A stretch of 64,000 nt of DNA from Mesorhizobium waimense (GTDB taxonomy: Bacteria > Pseudomonadota > Alphaproteobacteria > Rhizobiales > Rhizobiaceae): assembly GCF_003601975.1 (NCBI RefSeq), contig NZ_QZWZ01000010.1:124001-188000 (forward strand), given 5' to 3'. Position 1 is the first letter of the stretch, and each line of letters begins with the position of its first letter. This document shows, piece by piece, positions 17,366-25,613 of the stretch. Below the pieces are notes generated by a model. That model saw nothing but the letters and a program-made list of their open reading frames with translations. It did not search any database and was not told where the DNA came from. The position numbers and the translations under genes were made by a program.

Positions 17366-18250
17366 TCAGCCGCGGAACAGCGACAGGATGGACTGCGAGT
17401 TGCCGTTGGCGATCGACAGCGCCTGGATACCGAGCTGCTGCTGGACCTGGAGGGCCTGCAGGCGGGTCGATTCCTTGTTCATGTCGGCATCGACCAGTGC
17501 GCCGACGCCCTTGTCGATCGAGTCGCTGAGGTTCGACAGGAAGCTCTTCTGGGTGTCGATACGCGACTTGGCGGCGCCGAGCGAGGCAGCGCCGGTGGAC
17601 AGTGCGCTGAGCGCCGTTTCAACGTTGCCGAGTGCGGTGTCGATGGCGGTGTCGGCGACCGCAGCTGCGCTCGGGTCGAAGAAGGTCGTGGCCAGCAGGC
17701 CACCGACGATGCCGCCCGTGCCGGCGACGTCGAGAACCTGGGTGTCGGCAGCCGCGACATCGATCGTGTCGATGGTGACGGTCGCGCCGGTTCGGTTGTA
17801 GGAAGCGACGATCTTCAGGTCCGATGTGGCAGCGCCGTCGGTCTGCAGAAGGTTCGAGCCGGCAAAGTTGGCGTTGGTGACCGACGACTTGATCTGCGCC
17901 TGGATGGCGTTAATTTCGGTCGCGATCTTCTGCTGGTCTTCCTGGCTGGCGCCACGGGCGGTGACGAGCTTGGACTTGATCAGGTCGACCTGGTCCTTGA
18001 TGTCATTGATGGCGGTGTAGGCGGTGTCGACCTTGCCGGCGCCGAGGCCGAGCGAGTCCTGAACGGCCGAAAGCGCCTTGTTGTCGGACTTCATCGAGGT
18101 GGCGATCGACCAGTAGGCAGCGTTGTCGCTGGCGGTGGCGACGCGGTAGCCGGTCGAAATGCGGGCCTGCGTCATTTCAAGCTGCTTGTTGGTGGAGTTC
18201 AGGCTCTGCAGCGCGGTCAGCGCCGAGGCGTTGGTCATGATACTGGACAT
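17366..18250 (-). CDS. fla: Flagellin 2
   Basis: A 294-residue flagellin about 93% identical by eye to flagellin 1, with the same terminal helices and length. It starts with ATG at 18250, with AAGG about 11 bases upstream. The leader carries a stable 8-bp hairpin (18288-18308) and an A-rich spacer. The two copies are arranged head to tail with independent terminators, the pattern of a recent local duplication followed by slight divergence, mostly in the central domain and near residues 82-137. Rhizobia often build filaments from several flagellins, and the copies may not be interchangeable. Confidence 0.96.
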   Translation of the reverse strand: MSSIMTNASALTALQSLNSTNKQLEMTQARISTGYRVATASDNAAYWSIATSMKSDNKALSAVQDSLGLGAGKVDTAYTAINDIKDQVDLIKSKLVTARGASQEDQQKIATEINAIQAQIKSSVTNANFAGSNLLQTDGAATSDLKIVASYNRTGATVTIDTIDVAAADTQVLDVAGTGGIVGGLLATTFFDPSAAAVADTAIDTALGNVETALSALSTGAASLGAAKSRIDTQKSFLSNLSDSIDKGVGALVDADMNKESTRLQALQVQQQLGIQALSIANGNSQSILSLFRG

Positions 18251-18287
18251 GGCTACTCGTACCTTGTTTTTACACGTGTTTTTTTGA

Positions 18288-18308
18288 CATACCGGCTTGT
18301 CCGGTATG
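18288..18308 (-). promoter_or_regulatory. Leader hairpin of flagellin gene 2
   Basis: CATACCGG (18288-18295) and CCGGTATG (18301-18308) form an 8-bp stem with a 5-base loop. On the flagellin mRNA it is followed by TC and seven As, so it is not a terminator. It lies 38 bp before the ATG and is a candidate mRNA-stability or FlbT target site (inference). Confidence 0.5.
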
Positions 18309-18391
18309 ACGGTGCGGCATCATGCCAATGATCGTTAGTTGAGATCACCCGCCATCTGGGGGGACTATGCTGGCAAGTCCCTACCAAAGCG

Positions 18392-18410
18392 CTAAATCGG
18401 ACGGTTAACC
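18392..18410 (-). promoter_or_regulatory. Shared flagellin promoter element, copy 2
   Basis: Minus-strand GGTTAACCGTCCGATTTAG, 160 bp upstream of the flagellin 2 ATG. The first ten bases with their flank form the palindrome CGGTTAACCG (18402-18411). Compare the copy at 17216-17233. Confidence 0.5.
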
Positions 18411-18460
18411 GAAAATATATTGCGCGAAGTTCTTGCAGGCGCCGCGTTTGGCCGGGCGGG

Positions 18461-19192
18461 TCAGGTGAAAGATCGCACCAGGCTGCCGACAAGCAGGTTC
18501 CAGCCGTCGATCAGCACGAAGAACAGGATCTTGAACGGCAACGACACGACGGTCGGCGGCAGCATCATCATGCCCATGGCCATGGTGATGGTGGCGACGA
18601 TCAGGTCGATGACGAGGAAGGGCAGCACGATCAGGAAGCCGATCTCGAAGCCGCGGCGGATCTCCGAGATCATGAAGGCCGGCACCAGGATGCGCAGGTC
18701 GACGGTCTCCTTTGCAACGACCTGGCCGCGCTCGCGGGCAAGGTCGGCGAAGAGGTCGAAATCCTTGTCGCGCACATTGCGCAGCATGAAGGTGCGGAAC
18801 GGATCCGAAATCTTCTCGAATGCCTCGGTCTGGCTGATCTGGTTGTCCATCAGCGGCTTGACGCCGGTGTTCCAGGCCTGGTCGAAGGTCGGCGCCATCA
18901 CATAGAAAGTCATGAACAGCGACAGCGAGATAAGGATCAAATTGGCCGGCGTCGATTGCAGGCCGATGCCGGCGCGCAGGATCGAGAAAGCGATGACAAA
19001 GCGGGTGAAGCTCGTCACCATGATCAGCAGGCCCGGCGCCACCGACAGCACGGTGAGCAGGCCGAACATCTGGATGATGTAGCCGACGGTGGTGCCGTCG
19101 GCCTTGCCGATACCGCCGAGATCCAGCTGCTGGGCTCCGGCGACGGATGTGGCGACGATCAACAGCGCCGCGGCGACAAGAAATCTTCTCAT
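18461..19192 (-). CDS. fliP: Flagellar export gate protein FliP
   Basis: FliP is the main subunit of the FliPQR export gate. The 243-residue product has a cleavable signal peptide (MRRFLVAAALLIVATSVAGAQ), then hydrophobic helices including SVAPGLLIMVTSFTRFVIAFSIL, the highly conserved FliP block at about residues 55-77, and the C-terminal SFIRSF-like end (LLVGSLVRSFT). It overlaps fliL by 4 bases and is the last gene of the flgF-to-fliP operon; the flagellin 2 promoter region follows. Confidence 0.95.
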   Translation of the reverse strand: MRRFLVAAALLIVATSVAGAQQLDLGGIGKADGTTVGYIIQMFGLLTVLSVAPGLLIMVTSFTRFVIAFSILRAGIGLQSTPANLILISLSLFMTFYVMAPTFDQAWNTGVKPLMDNQISQTEAFEKISDPFRTFMLRNVRDKDFDLFADLARERGQVVAKETVDLRILVPAFMISEIRRGFEIGFLIVLPFLVIDLIVATITMAMGMMMLPPTVVSLPFKILFFVLIDGWNLLVGSLVRSFT

Positions 19193-19689
19193 TCGAGCAG
19201 CAATGTCCTGATCAGAATCTGTTTGGCATGACCGCCGCTGCGGATGGCGGCGCGCTCCTCGAGGTCGGCTTTCAGATGCTGGTAGCCGCTGGCGCCCTCG
19301 ATCTGATGCATCTTCATCGTGCGCACCAGAGCCAGCAGATCCTGGTGGATCTCCTCGGTCATCGCCGAAGGCTGCGGCGCGTCATAGACCACCGATGCCT
19401 CCAACCTTATCCAGATCTCGGACGGCGCGGCGAGGTTGGTGGTGATCGGTGGTAGCGCGACAAGCGCCGGTCCGGCCTCGGTTCCGTGACCTTCGGCGCC
19501 TGCGGTCTTGCCGGTGCTGCCTTCGTTTTCCGGAGCCACCGGTACCGGCACCGGCCCTCCAGCGGCTTTCAGGTAGCCGCCGGACATCCAGCCCATGCCG
19601 ATGGCGGCGCCCGTCATCGCCAGAAGCATGGCGAGTTGGATGACAAGGGAAGGTCCCTTTTTTGGCTCGACCTGTTCGACATTCGCCAT
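19189..19689 (-). CDS. fliL: Flagellar basal-body-associated protein FliL
   Basis: FliL is a single-pass inner-membrane protein that rings the stator and improves torque. The 166-residue product has one N-terminal membrane helix (about 15-35) and a periplasmic domain after a Gly/Pro-rich linker; the end IRSGGHAKQILIRTLLLE is typical, with the RSGGHAKQILI stretch just before the C-terminus. It lies between flgH and fliP, overlapping fliP by 4 bases. Confidence 0.9.
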   Translation of the reverse strand: MANVEQVEPKKGPSLVIQLAMLLAMTGAAIGMGWMSGGYLKAAGGPVPVPVAPENEGSTGKTAGAEGHGTEAGPALVALPPITTNLAAPSEIWIRLEASVVYDAPQPSAMTEEIHQDLLALVRTMKMHQIEGASGYQHLKADLEERAAIRSGGHAKQILIRTLLLE

Positions 19690-19716
19690 GGCTTGGTTTT
19701 CCCCTACCGGCCCGCG

Positions 19717-20421
19717 CTAGAAAGGCAGGACCTGATCGAGGACCTGCTGGCCGTAAGCCGGCTGCTGGACCTCGCTGACGCGGCCACGGCCGCCATAGGA
19801 GATGCGCGCCTCGGCGATACGTTCGTAGGAGATGGTGTTCTCCGCGCCGATGTCGGACGGCCGCACCATGCCGGCGATGGTCAGCACCCTGAGTTCGTAG
19901 TTGACGCGCACTTCCTGCGAGCCCCGGATCATCAGATTGCCGTTGGGCAGGACCTCGGTGACCACGGCGGCGACGTTCAGCTCGAGGTTTTCCGAGCGCT
20001 TGATTTCACCGTCCGCGTTGGTCTCTGTGCTGGAACTGAGGCCGGCGTCGCCCTTGCCGCTTGTGCTGTTGCCTTCCCATCCGAGCGTGACGTCATAGCC
20101 AAGCTTGCGTGCGGCGGTGCGGCTCCTGTCGTTCTGGTTCTTGAAGTTCGCCTTGTCGTTGAGCTTGATCTTGACCGTCAGGATGTCGCCATCGCGCAGT
20201 GCGCGCGGATCGGTGAACAGCCGGCTCTGGCGATCATCCCAAAGCGAGAATTTCTTCACTGGCGCCGGCGGTGCTTCAGGATAGCTATAGGGGGCGTTGA
20301 CGCTGCCTGTGATGCCTGAGCCGACCGGCGACAGCGCAGGCTCCCGGCCGACCTCCTTGAGATCGGTGCCGCAGCCGGACAGCAGGGCGACGCCAAGCAG
20401 GATGAGCGTACTGCGGATCAT
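19717..20421 (-). CDS. flgH: Flagellar L-ring lipoprotein FlgH
   Basis: FlgH forms the outer-membrane L ring. The 234-residue product starts MIRSTLILLGVALLSGCGTD, a lipoprotein signal with lipobox LLSGC, so Cys17 would be acylated. The body has the FlgH features SLWDDRQSRLFTDPRALRDGDILTV and the end VQQPAYGQQVLDQVLPF. The start at 20421 is fixed by the lipobox and by the ATGA overlap with motE; a much longer open frame upstream has no signal and lies inside motE. Confidence 0.95.
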   Translation of the reverse strand: MIRSTLILLGVALLSGCGTDLKEVGREPALSPVGSGITGSVNAPYSYPEAPPAPVKKFSLWDDRQSRLFTDPRALRDGDILTVKIKLNDKANFKNQNDRSRTAARKLGYDVTLGWEGNSTSGKGDAGLSSSTETNADGEIKRSENLELNVAAVVTEVLPNGNLMIRGSQEVRVNYELRVLTIAGMVRPSDIGAENTISYERIAEARISYGGRGRVSEVQQPAYGQQVLDQVLPF

Positions 20422-21005
20422 GACGGATCTACCCTTCGCGCCGCGCTGGCCATGATGCCGGTGAGCGCTGCCGCCGCCTTCTGGTCCATTTCGTTGAGGA
20501 TGACGCCGGCTTTGCGCGAATCGAGTTTCATCAGGATGGCGGCGGCGAGGTCGACATTGACCATCGCCAGGCGTTCGGCCGCGGCGTCGGGCTTCATGCC
20601 GGCATAGATCTTGACGACGCCGTCCTCGGCGCGCGCCAGGAACACCTCGCGCCGCTTCAGCCATTGCTCGTATTCGGCGCGCTTTTCTTCCAGCGCCTTC
20701 ATGCGCTGGTCGATGCCGGCCTGCAGTTCTTTGAGCTCCTGCGCCTGCAGCGCATAGCGGCGGTCGCGCGCGGCGTCGGCGATGTTGGAACAGAAGCGCT
20801 GGATCTCGCTTTCGTCCGGCGCCTTCTCCTTCGTCAATTGCTGCGGTGCCGCCGGCGCCTGCCCGCCGGGCAGCACCTGGCGCTCGGCCTCCTCGGTGCG
20901 GGCCGGGCCGATGTTTAGGAGCATGGCGGCGAGGGCCGAAGCGAGAAGCGTCGGCGCGGCGAAGCGAGAGTTCGGTTTCGCGGAGAAAGGATCGATCATC
21001 GGCAT
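20418..21005 (-). CDS. motE: MotC chaperone MotE
   Basis: MotE is a periplasmic chaperone for MotC folding and stability in rhizobia. The 195-residue product has an N-terminal signal peptide (SRFAAPTLLASALAAMLLNIG), then a long charged coiled coil (about 75-135, ELKELQAGIDQRMKALEEKR), and a MgtE-N/FliG-like C-terminal segment (ADAAAERLAMVNVDLAAAIL, MKLDSRKAGVILNEMD) ending ASAARRVDPS. It lies between flgI and flgH, as in Sinorhizobium, and overlaps flgH by 4 bases. Confidence 0.88.
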   Translation of the reverse strand: MPMIDPFSAKPNSRFAAPTLLASALAAMLLNIGPARTEEAERQVLPGGQAPAAPQQLTKEKAPDESEIQRFCSNIADAARDRRYALQAQELKELQAGIDQRMKALEEKRAEYEQWLKRREVFLARAEDGVVKIYAGMKPDAAAERLAMVNVDLAAAILMKLDSRKAGVILNEMDQKAAAALTGIMASAARRVDPS

Positions 21006-21008
21006 GGC

Positions 21009-22250
21009 CTATTGGAGAACCAGGTCGGCCTGCAGGGCGCCGGCCGACTTGATGCCTTGCAGGATGGCAATGATGCCGTCCGGCTTGACGCCGAGACGGT
21101 TGAGGCCGGAAACGAGCGTTTCGAGGTTGGGTCCGTCGAGCACGGCGACGCGCGCGTCGGGCCGGGTGGCCTCGATGGCGGTGAAGGGCTCGACCGCGGT
21201 TTCGCCCTTGGAGAAGGGCTCGGGCTGAACGACCCTCGGCGCCTCGGTGATGCGCACGGTGAGCGTGCCGTGGCTGATGGCGACCCGCGATATCTTGACG
21301 TCGTTGCCGATGACGATGGTGCCGGTGCGCTCGTCGATGACGACGCGGGCCGGCGTGTCCGATTCGACGACGAGATTTTCGATCTCGGCGTAGAAGCGCG
21401 CCGCCGAGACGTTCTTCGGCCTTCTGATCTGCACGGTGCGGGCGTCGCGTTCGGCGGCCACGCGCAGGCCGAAACGCTGCGCTGTGTAGTCGTTGATGGC
21501 GTCGGCGATGCGAATGGCGGTCGAGAAATCAGGGTTGCGCAGCTGCAAGGTGAGCACGGCCTGGTCGTCGAACTCGGCCTGCACCGAACGCTCGACGATT
21601 GCGCCGTTCGGCACCCGTCCGGCGGTCGGCACGCCTTGCGTCAGTTGCTCGGCCTGGCCCTGGGCGGTGAAACCCGAAACGATGACGGATCCCTGGCCCA
21701 CGGCATAGATCTCGCCGTCTGCGGCCTTCAGCGGCGTCATGATCAGCGTGCCGCCGGCCAGCGATGTCGCATCGCCCATCGAGGAGACGTCAATATCGAT
21801 GCGGGCTCCCGACTCGACGAAGGCCGGCATGTTGGCGGTGACAATGACGGCGGCGACGTTCTTGGCGCGGGCGCTGCCGCCCTCGGTGGCGATGCCGAGG
21901 TTTTCAAGCATGGCGCGGATCGACTGTTCGGTGAAAGGCGAATTGCGCAGGCTGTCGCCCGACCCGGCCAGGCCGATGACCAGACCGTAGCCGACAAGCT
22001 GGTTGTCGCGCGCGCTCTGCAACTGGGCGATGTCCTTGATGCGCGACGCCACCTGACCCGGTGGCAGCGAGCTCGGCCCGTTCGACACCCGGAACATGCG
22101 GCTGGTGGTGGCCGGGTCGTATTCCGGATCGTTGAAGGCGCCGCCGTTCCGGGCGGCGAGCTCGCGCTTGGCCTTGGGGGTCAGCCCGTCGGCCAGTGCC
22201 GGCTGCAGGCCGAGAATGGCCGCCAGCAGTAAGGCAAGTCCGCGCGTCAT
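21009..22250 (-). CDS. flgI: Flagellar P-ring protein FlgI with N-terminal insertion
   Basis: FlgI forms the periplasmic P ring. The signal peptide (MTRGLALLLAAILGLQPALA) is followed by about 50 extra residues (from DGLTPKAKRELAARNGG to PPGQVAS) before the usual mature start RIKDIAQLQSARDNQLVGYG. The rest is canonical, ending LQGIKSAGALQADLVLQ. At 413 residues it is about 40 longer than most FlgI proteins. The ATG overlaps the flgA stop by 4 bases. Confidence 0.95.
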   Translation of the reverse strand: MTRGLALLLAAILGLQPALADGLTPKAKRELAARNGGAFNDPEYDPATTSRMFRVSNGPSSLPPGQVASRIKDIAQLQSARDNQLVGYGLVIGLAGSGDSLRNSPFTEQSIRAMLENLGIATEGGSARAKNVAAVIVTANMPAFVESGARIDIDVSSMGDATSLAGGTLIMTPLKAADGEIYAVGQGSVIVSGFTAQGQAEQLTQGVPTAGRVPNGAIVERSVQAEFDDQAVLTLQLRNPDFSTAIRIADAINDYTAQRFGLRVAAERDARTVQIRRPKNVSAARFYAEIENLVVESDTPARVVIDERTGTIVIGNDVKISRVAISHGTLTVRITEAPRVVQPEPFSKGETAVEPFTAIEATRPDARVAVLDGPNLETLVSGLNRLGVKPDGIIAILQGIKSAGALQADLVLQ

Positions 22251-22786
22251 GTCGCACTGACCTTGATGGTCCCGTCGGCCATCACCGTACCGGAGATGAT
22301 CTTGCCGCTGTCGAGGTTGCGGACCTTGACGAGGTCGCCGGCAGCACCCGGCTGCAGGGTGACGCCTGAAGCCGAGATGGTCAGCCCGCCGGCGGTGAAA
22401 TAGATCTGCACGGCGGCGCCCTGTTCGACCAGCCAGGCGTCGCGGATGGCGGCGGTGGGAATGTAGCGGCCGGGCAGCAGCGTGCGCTTGGCGACCTTGC
22501 CCTGAAGCTCCTCGGCCCGCGTGGCCATCGCATCGGGCTTGTGCTTGCCCGGCAAAAGCGTCACCTGCTTCAGGGCGCCGAGCTCGACCGTTTCGCCCGG
22601 ATAGATGACCCGGTTGGGGATCAGCACGACTTCGCTGACGGTCTGATTGCTGGCGATCTGATTGGCCGACTGATTGGCCGACTGATTGGCCGACTCCTGG
22701 GCAACAGCCGGCACGCCGCCGACCACCAGCGCCAGGATCAGCGCGGTGCGGCGGAGTGCGGAGCGGGAGGTCGGCGCGGCCATCAT
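22247..22786 (-). CDS. flgA: P-ring assembly chaperone FlgA
   Basis: FlgA is the periplasmic chaperone for P-ring assembly. The 179-residue product has a signal peptide (TALILALVVGGVPAVAQ) and a SAF domain with VVLIPNRVIYPGETVELG and a C-terminal VRNLDSGKIISGTVMADGTI. Just after the signal there are three SANQ repeats, encoded by an exact 12-bp tandem repeat. It lies upstream of flgI with a 4-base overlap and 3 bases after flgG. Confidence 0.92.
   Translation of the reverse strand: MMAAPTSRSALRRTALILALVVGGVPAVAQESANQSANQSANQIASNQTVSEVVLIPNRVIYPGETVELGALKQVTLLPGKHKPDAMATRAEELQGKVAKRTLLPGRYIPTAAIRDAWLVEQGAAVQIYFTAGGLTISASGVTLQPGAAGDLVKVRNLDSGKIISGTVMADGTIKVSAT
22658..22693. repeat. Three 12-bp tandem repeats in flgA
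   Basis: Three exact copies of ctgattggccga (plus strand) encode a SANQ-type repeat just after the FlgA signal peptide. The unit is in frame (4 codons). A partial related copy (ctgattgctggcga) lies just before it. Confidence 0.93.
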
Positions 22787-22789
22787 CGT

Positions 22790-23578
22790 TTACCTGATGT
22801 TCTTGGACACCACCGAGGCCATGTCGTCGGCGGCCTGGATGACCTTGGAGTTCATCTCGTAGGCGCGCTGCGCCGAGATCAGTTCGGTGATTTCCTTGAC
22901 CGGGTCGACATTGGACGCCTCGAGATAACCCTGTTCGACCGTGGCGAAGCCCGGGTCGCCGGGCACGCCGACATTGGCCGGACCCGAAGCCGCCGTCTCC
23001 TGGAACAGATTGTCGCCGAGTGGCGCGAGACCCGCTTCGTTGGCGAAGTTGGCGAGCTGGAGCTGGCCGAGAAGCTGGAGGTCGGTCTGGCCATCGATGC
23101 GGGCGAAGACCTGGCCCGTCTTGTTGACGATGACTTCGACCGCATCGGCTGGCACGGTGATGGCCGGGACTACGTTGGCGCCATCGACGGTCACGAGCTG
23201 GCCGGTGGCGTTGGTGTTGAAGGCGCCGGCGCGGCTGTAGAGCGTGCCGCCATCGGCGCCCTCGATCTGGAACCAGCCCCTGCCGGTCAGCGCCATGTCG
23301 AAGCTGTTGCCGGTGCTGGTCAGCTCGCCCTGGGTGTGGACGTTGCGCACGGCCGTCGTCTTGACGCCGAGACCGATCGAGACGCCTTCCGGCACCAGTG
23401 AGGTGTTGGCGCGGTTGGGCACGCCCTGAGTGCGGTCGACCTGATAGAGCAGGTCGGAGAATTCGGCCCGGGCGCGCTTGTAGCCGGTGGTGTTGATGTT
23501 GGCGATGTTGTTGGCGATGACTTCCAGATTTGTCTGCTGGGCGTTCATGCCGGTGGCGGCGATGGCGAGTGCTTTCAT
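22790..23578 (-). CDS. flgG: Distal rod protein FlgG
   Basis: FlgG forms the distal rod of the basal body. The 262-residue product, the family norm, opens [20 protein letters not shown] with the rod motif [20 protein letters not shown], has the FlgG-type [12 protein letters not shown] segment, and closes with [20 protein letters not shown] then [16 protein letters not shown]. It lies between fliE and flgA in one operon. Confidence 0.96.
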   Translation of the reverse strand: MKALAIAATGMNAQQTNLEVIANNIANINTTGYKRARAEFSDLLYQVDRTQGVPNRANTSLVPEGVSIGLGVKTTAVRNVHTQGELTSTGNSFDMALTGRGWFQIEGADGGTLYSRAGAFNTNATGQLVTVDGANVVPAITVPADAVEVIVNKTGQVFARIDGQTDLQLLGQLQLANFANEAGLAPLGDNLFQETAASGPANVGVPGDPGFATVEQGYLEASNVDPVKEITELISAQRAYEMNSKVIQAADDMASVVSKNIR

Positions 23579-23587
23579 GATGCGGTC

Positions 23588-23923
23588 CTAAATGCCCATG
23601 CGGCTGACTTCGAGGTAGGCCGAGACGACCTTGTCGCGGATGGCGACCGCCGTCTGCAGGGCCTGCTGGGCGTTCATGACGGCGTCGACGACCTGGCGCG
23701 TATCGGCGTCGCCGCTAAGCGCCTTGATCGATACCTGCTCGGCATTCTGCAAGGTGTTGACGGTCTTCGATGCGGCATGGCTCAGCGCCTCGGCAAAGGA
23801 CGTGCCGACATTCTCCGTGGCCTGCGGCGACACGATGCGCTGGAACAGCCCCGTCGCCCCTTCGGCGCCATCGGTCACCGGTTTGAGCTGAACGACGCCG
23901 ATGTTGCCGATGCCGCTGATCAT
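23588..23923 (-). CDS. fliE: MS-ring/rod junction protein FliE
   Basis: FliE joins the MS ring to the rod and is the first exported subunit. The 111-residue product has the conserved C-terminal half: VNTLQNAEQVSIKALSGDAD, TRQVVDAVMNAQQALQTAVA, and the end VVSAYLEVSRMGI. Its ATG overlaps the flgC TAA stop by one base, so the two are translationally coupled. Confidence 0.95.
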   Translation of the reverse strand: MISGIGNIGVVQLKPVTDGAEGATGLFQRIVSPQATENVGTSFAEALSHAASKTVNTLQNAEQVSIKALSGDADTRQVVDAVMNAQQALQTAVAIRDKVVSAYLEVSRMGI

Positions 23924-24339
23924 TACTGGTTCCTCATCAGGTCGATGGTCATGGAAATCAGGTCGCGCGCCTGCTTGATGACCTGAAGATTGGCCTCATA
24001 GGAGCGGTTGGCCTCGCTCATGTCGGCCATTTCGATCAGCACGTTGACGTTGGGCATCTTGACGTAGCCCTTGTCGTCGGCGGCTTCGTTGCCGGGCTGG
24101 AATTCAACGGGAAAATCCGAGGGGTCGCGGGCGATCGAGTTGACCTCGACGAGCGACCCGCCGGATGAGCGGTCGAGCTCGGAGGCAAAGCTGATGGTCT
24201 TGCGGCGATAGGGATCGGAGCCCGGAGTTGTGCCCGTCGACTGGGCGTTGGCGAGGTTTTCCGAGACCACGCGCAGGCGCTCCGACTGGGCGCCGAGGCC
24301 GGATGCGGCGACTTTGAGGGCTGCGGTCAGCGCGTCCAT
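23923..24339 (-). CDS. flgC: Proximal rod protein FlgC
   Basis: FlgC is a proximal rod subunit. The 138-residue product shows [19 protein letters not shown] near residue 18, PYRRKTISF at about residues 44-52, and the C-terminal [20 protein letters not shown] then [15 protein letters not shown], all typical of FlgC. It starts one base after the flgB stop and overlaps fliE. Confidence 0.95.
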   Translation of the reverse strand: MDALTAALKVAASGLGAQSERLRVVSENLANAQSTGTTPGSDPYRRKTISFASELDRSSGGSLVEVNSIARDPSDFPVEFQPGNEAADDKGYVKMPNVNVLIEMADMSEANRSYEANLQVIKQARDLISMTIDLMRNQ

Positions 24340-24340
24340 G

Positions 24341-24721
24341 TCAGCTCTTCACCGCCATCATCATCATGGAATGGAAAGCCTTGACGATCGCGGTGTTCAG
24401 CTCGAACGAGCGGCGGACTTCACCGGCCTTCATCAGTTCGTCTTCCAATACTACCGTATTCTTCGACGGCATGATCGACCCGGTGGTTTCCTCCGGCTTG
24501 ATGGTGAAGCCGGCATTGGTCGCTTCAGTGCCGAGGTGGCCGGCCTGGGTGGCCTGCAGCGAAACCGCCGTGCGGTCGAGGACCTTTTCGAAGGGCTCGA
24601 CATCGCCTGCGGTGTAGCCCGGCGTGTTGGCGTTGGCGATGTTGGAGGCAATGGCGGACTGGCGCACGGCCAGCCACTGCGACTGCTTGGTGGCAAGATC
24701 GAAAAGGTTGACGGGCTCCAT
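24341..24721 (-). CDS. flgB: Proximal rod protein FlgB
   Basis: FlgB is a proximal rod subunit. The 126-residue product has [20 protein letters not shown] (rod motif, about residues 24-43) and the C-terminal [21 protein letters not shown]. The ATG at 24721 is chosen over an in-frame ATG eight codons earlier because GGAG lies 8 bases before it and [13 protein letters not shown] is the family-like start. The gap to the previous gene (24722-24815) contains a 7-bp inverted repeat at 24745-24766. Confidence 0.94.
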   Translation of the reverse strand: MEPVNLFDLATKQSQWLAVRQSAIASNIANANTPGYTAGDVEPFEKVLDRTAVSLQATQAGHLGTEATNAGFTIKPEETTGSIMPSKNTVVLEDELMKAGEVRRSFELNTAIVKAFHSMMMMAVKS

Positions 24722-24815
24722 GGGAATCTCCGGGCGGGTACGCACAAGACTAGGCTGCCAGTCTTGCGCGGACCTTGCGCTGAGCCTGTGTCAGCAGGGC
24801 GCGGCCCTGCCGCGG

Positions 24816-25613
24816 CTATTTGGAGAGCTCGATCACCTGGTCGGTGCTGGTGACCATGACCCATTTGCCGCCGCGCTGCTCGATCGACGAGACGCGGCTG
24901 GAATCCGGTAGCACCGAACCGCGCTGGACGATCCACAGGCCGGCGTCGTCCTCGATCATGGCGCGGCCGTTGGCGACGTGCACCATGCGGAATTTGCCGG
25001 CATCGGCCGGGAAGGGCTGCTGCTCGAGACCGGGCGCCTGGTCGGGATCCTCGGGCTGATCGGGCAAGGTGCCGGTGGCGAACAGATCGATGTCCGGGAT
25101 GTCCTTGGCCGTCAGCGGCGCGCCGCGATTTTCCAGCTGCGAGCCGCCGCTCACGCGACCGGCATTGGCGCCGCTGCCGCCGAAGGCGATCGCCTGCACG
25201 CCGAACTGTTCCTGGTTGAAGAAGATGTACCAGGGAAACAGCGCGCAGATCAGACCGAGCGTGATGCCGAGGGCAGCGACGACAAAATCGCTGCGCCGGT
25301 CGGGCTTCGTTCCCAATCGGGGAAATTCCACCTTTGGCGGTTGCGGCCATTCGGTGCGCGGAAACAGCCCGTCGATGAGCGAGTCGCGGCTGGCCTCTGT
25401 CATCTCGGCAGCCTCGGCCTGAGGAACCCTAGGCAGGGGAGGCTTGGCAGCCCTGGCCAGAGCAGCCTCAGCTTTGGCAACCCAGGCCCTGGCAGAAAGT
25501 GCCTTGGCAATTCTCGCTTCGTCAGCCTTGGCCTGTTCCTTGGCGTTGGCCTCGGCGATCATCTCGCGCAAGATGCGCTCGGTGTATTGACGCTCACTCT
25601 CCTGCATCGCCAT
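24816..25613 (-). CDS. Conserved single-pass membrane protein of the flagellar operon (unknown function)
   Basis: I do not recognise a named family. The 265-residue product has a highly charged Ala-rich helical N-terminus (about 1-70), one membrane helix at about 110-133 (SDFVVAALGITLGLICALFPWYIFF), and a C-terminal domain of about 130 residues ending VMVTSTDQVIELSK that should lie in the periplasm. A protein of this kind lies between fliI and flgB in related rhizobia, so a role in export or rod assembly is plausible. It overlaps the fliI stop by 20 bp, and 94 bp separate it from flgB. Confidence 0.75.
   Translation of the reverse strand: MAMQESERQYTERILREMIAEANAKEQAKADEARIAKALSARAWVAKAEAALARAAKPPLPRVPQAEAAEMTEASRDSLIDGLFPRTEWPQPPKVEFPRLGTKPDRRSDFVVAALGITLGLICALFPWYIFFNQEQFGVQAIAFGGSGANAGRVSGGSQLENRGAPLTAKDIPDIDLFATGTLPDQPEDPDQAPGLEQQPFPADAGKFRMVHVANGRAMIEDDAGLWIVQRGSVLPDSSRVSSIEQRGGKWVMVTSTDQVIELSK

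Noticed and set aside
24745-24766. 7-bp inverted repeat between the unnamed protein gene and flgB
   Set aside because: It lacks a T-run in either direction and lies inside an operon. An internal attenuator is possible but not supported.
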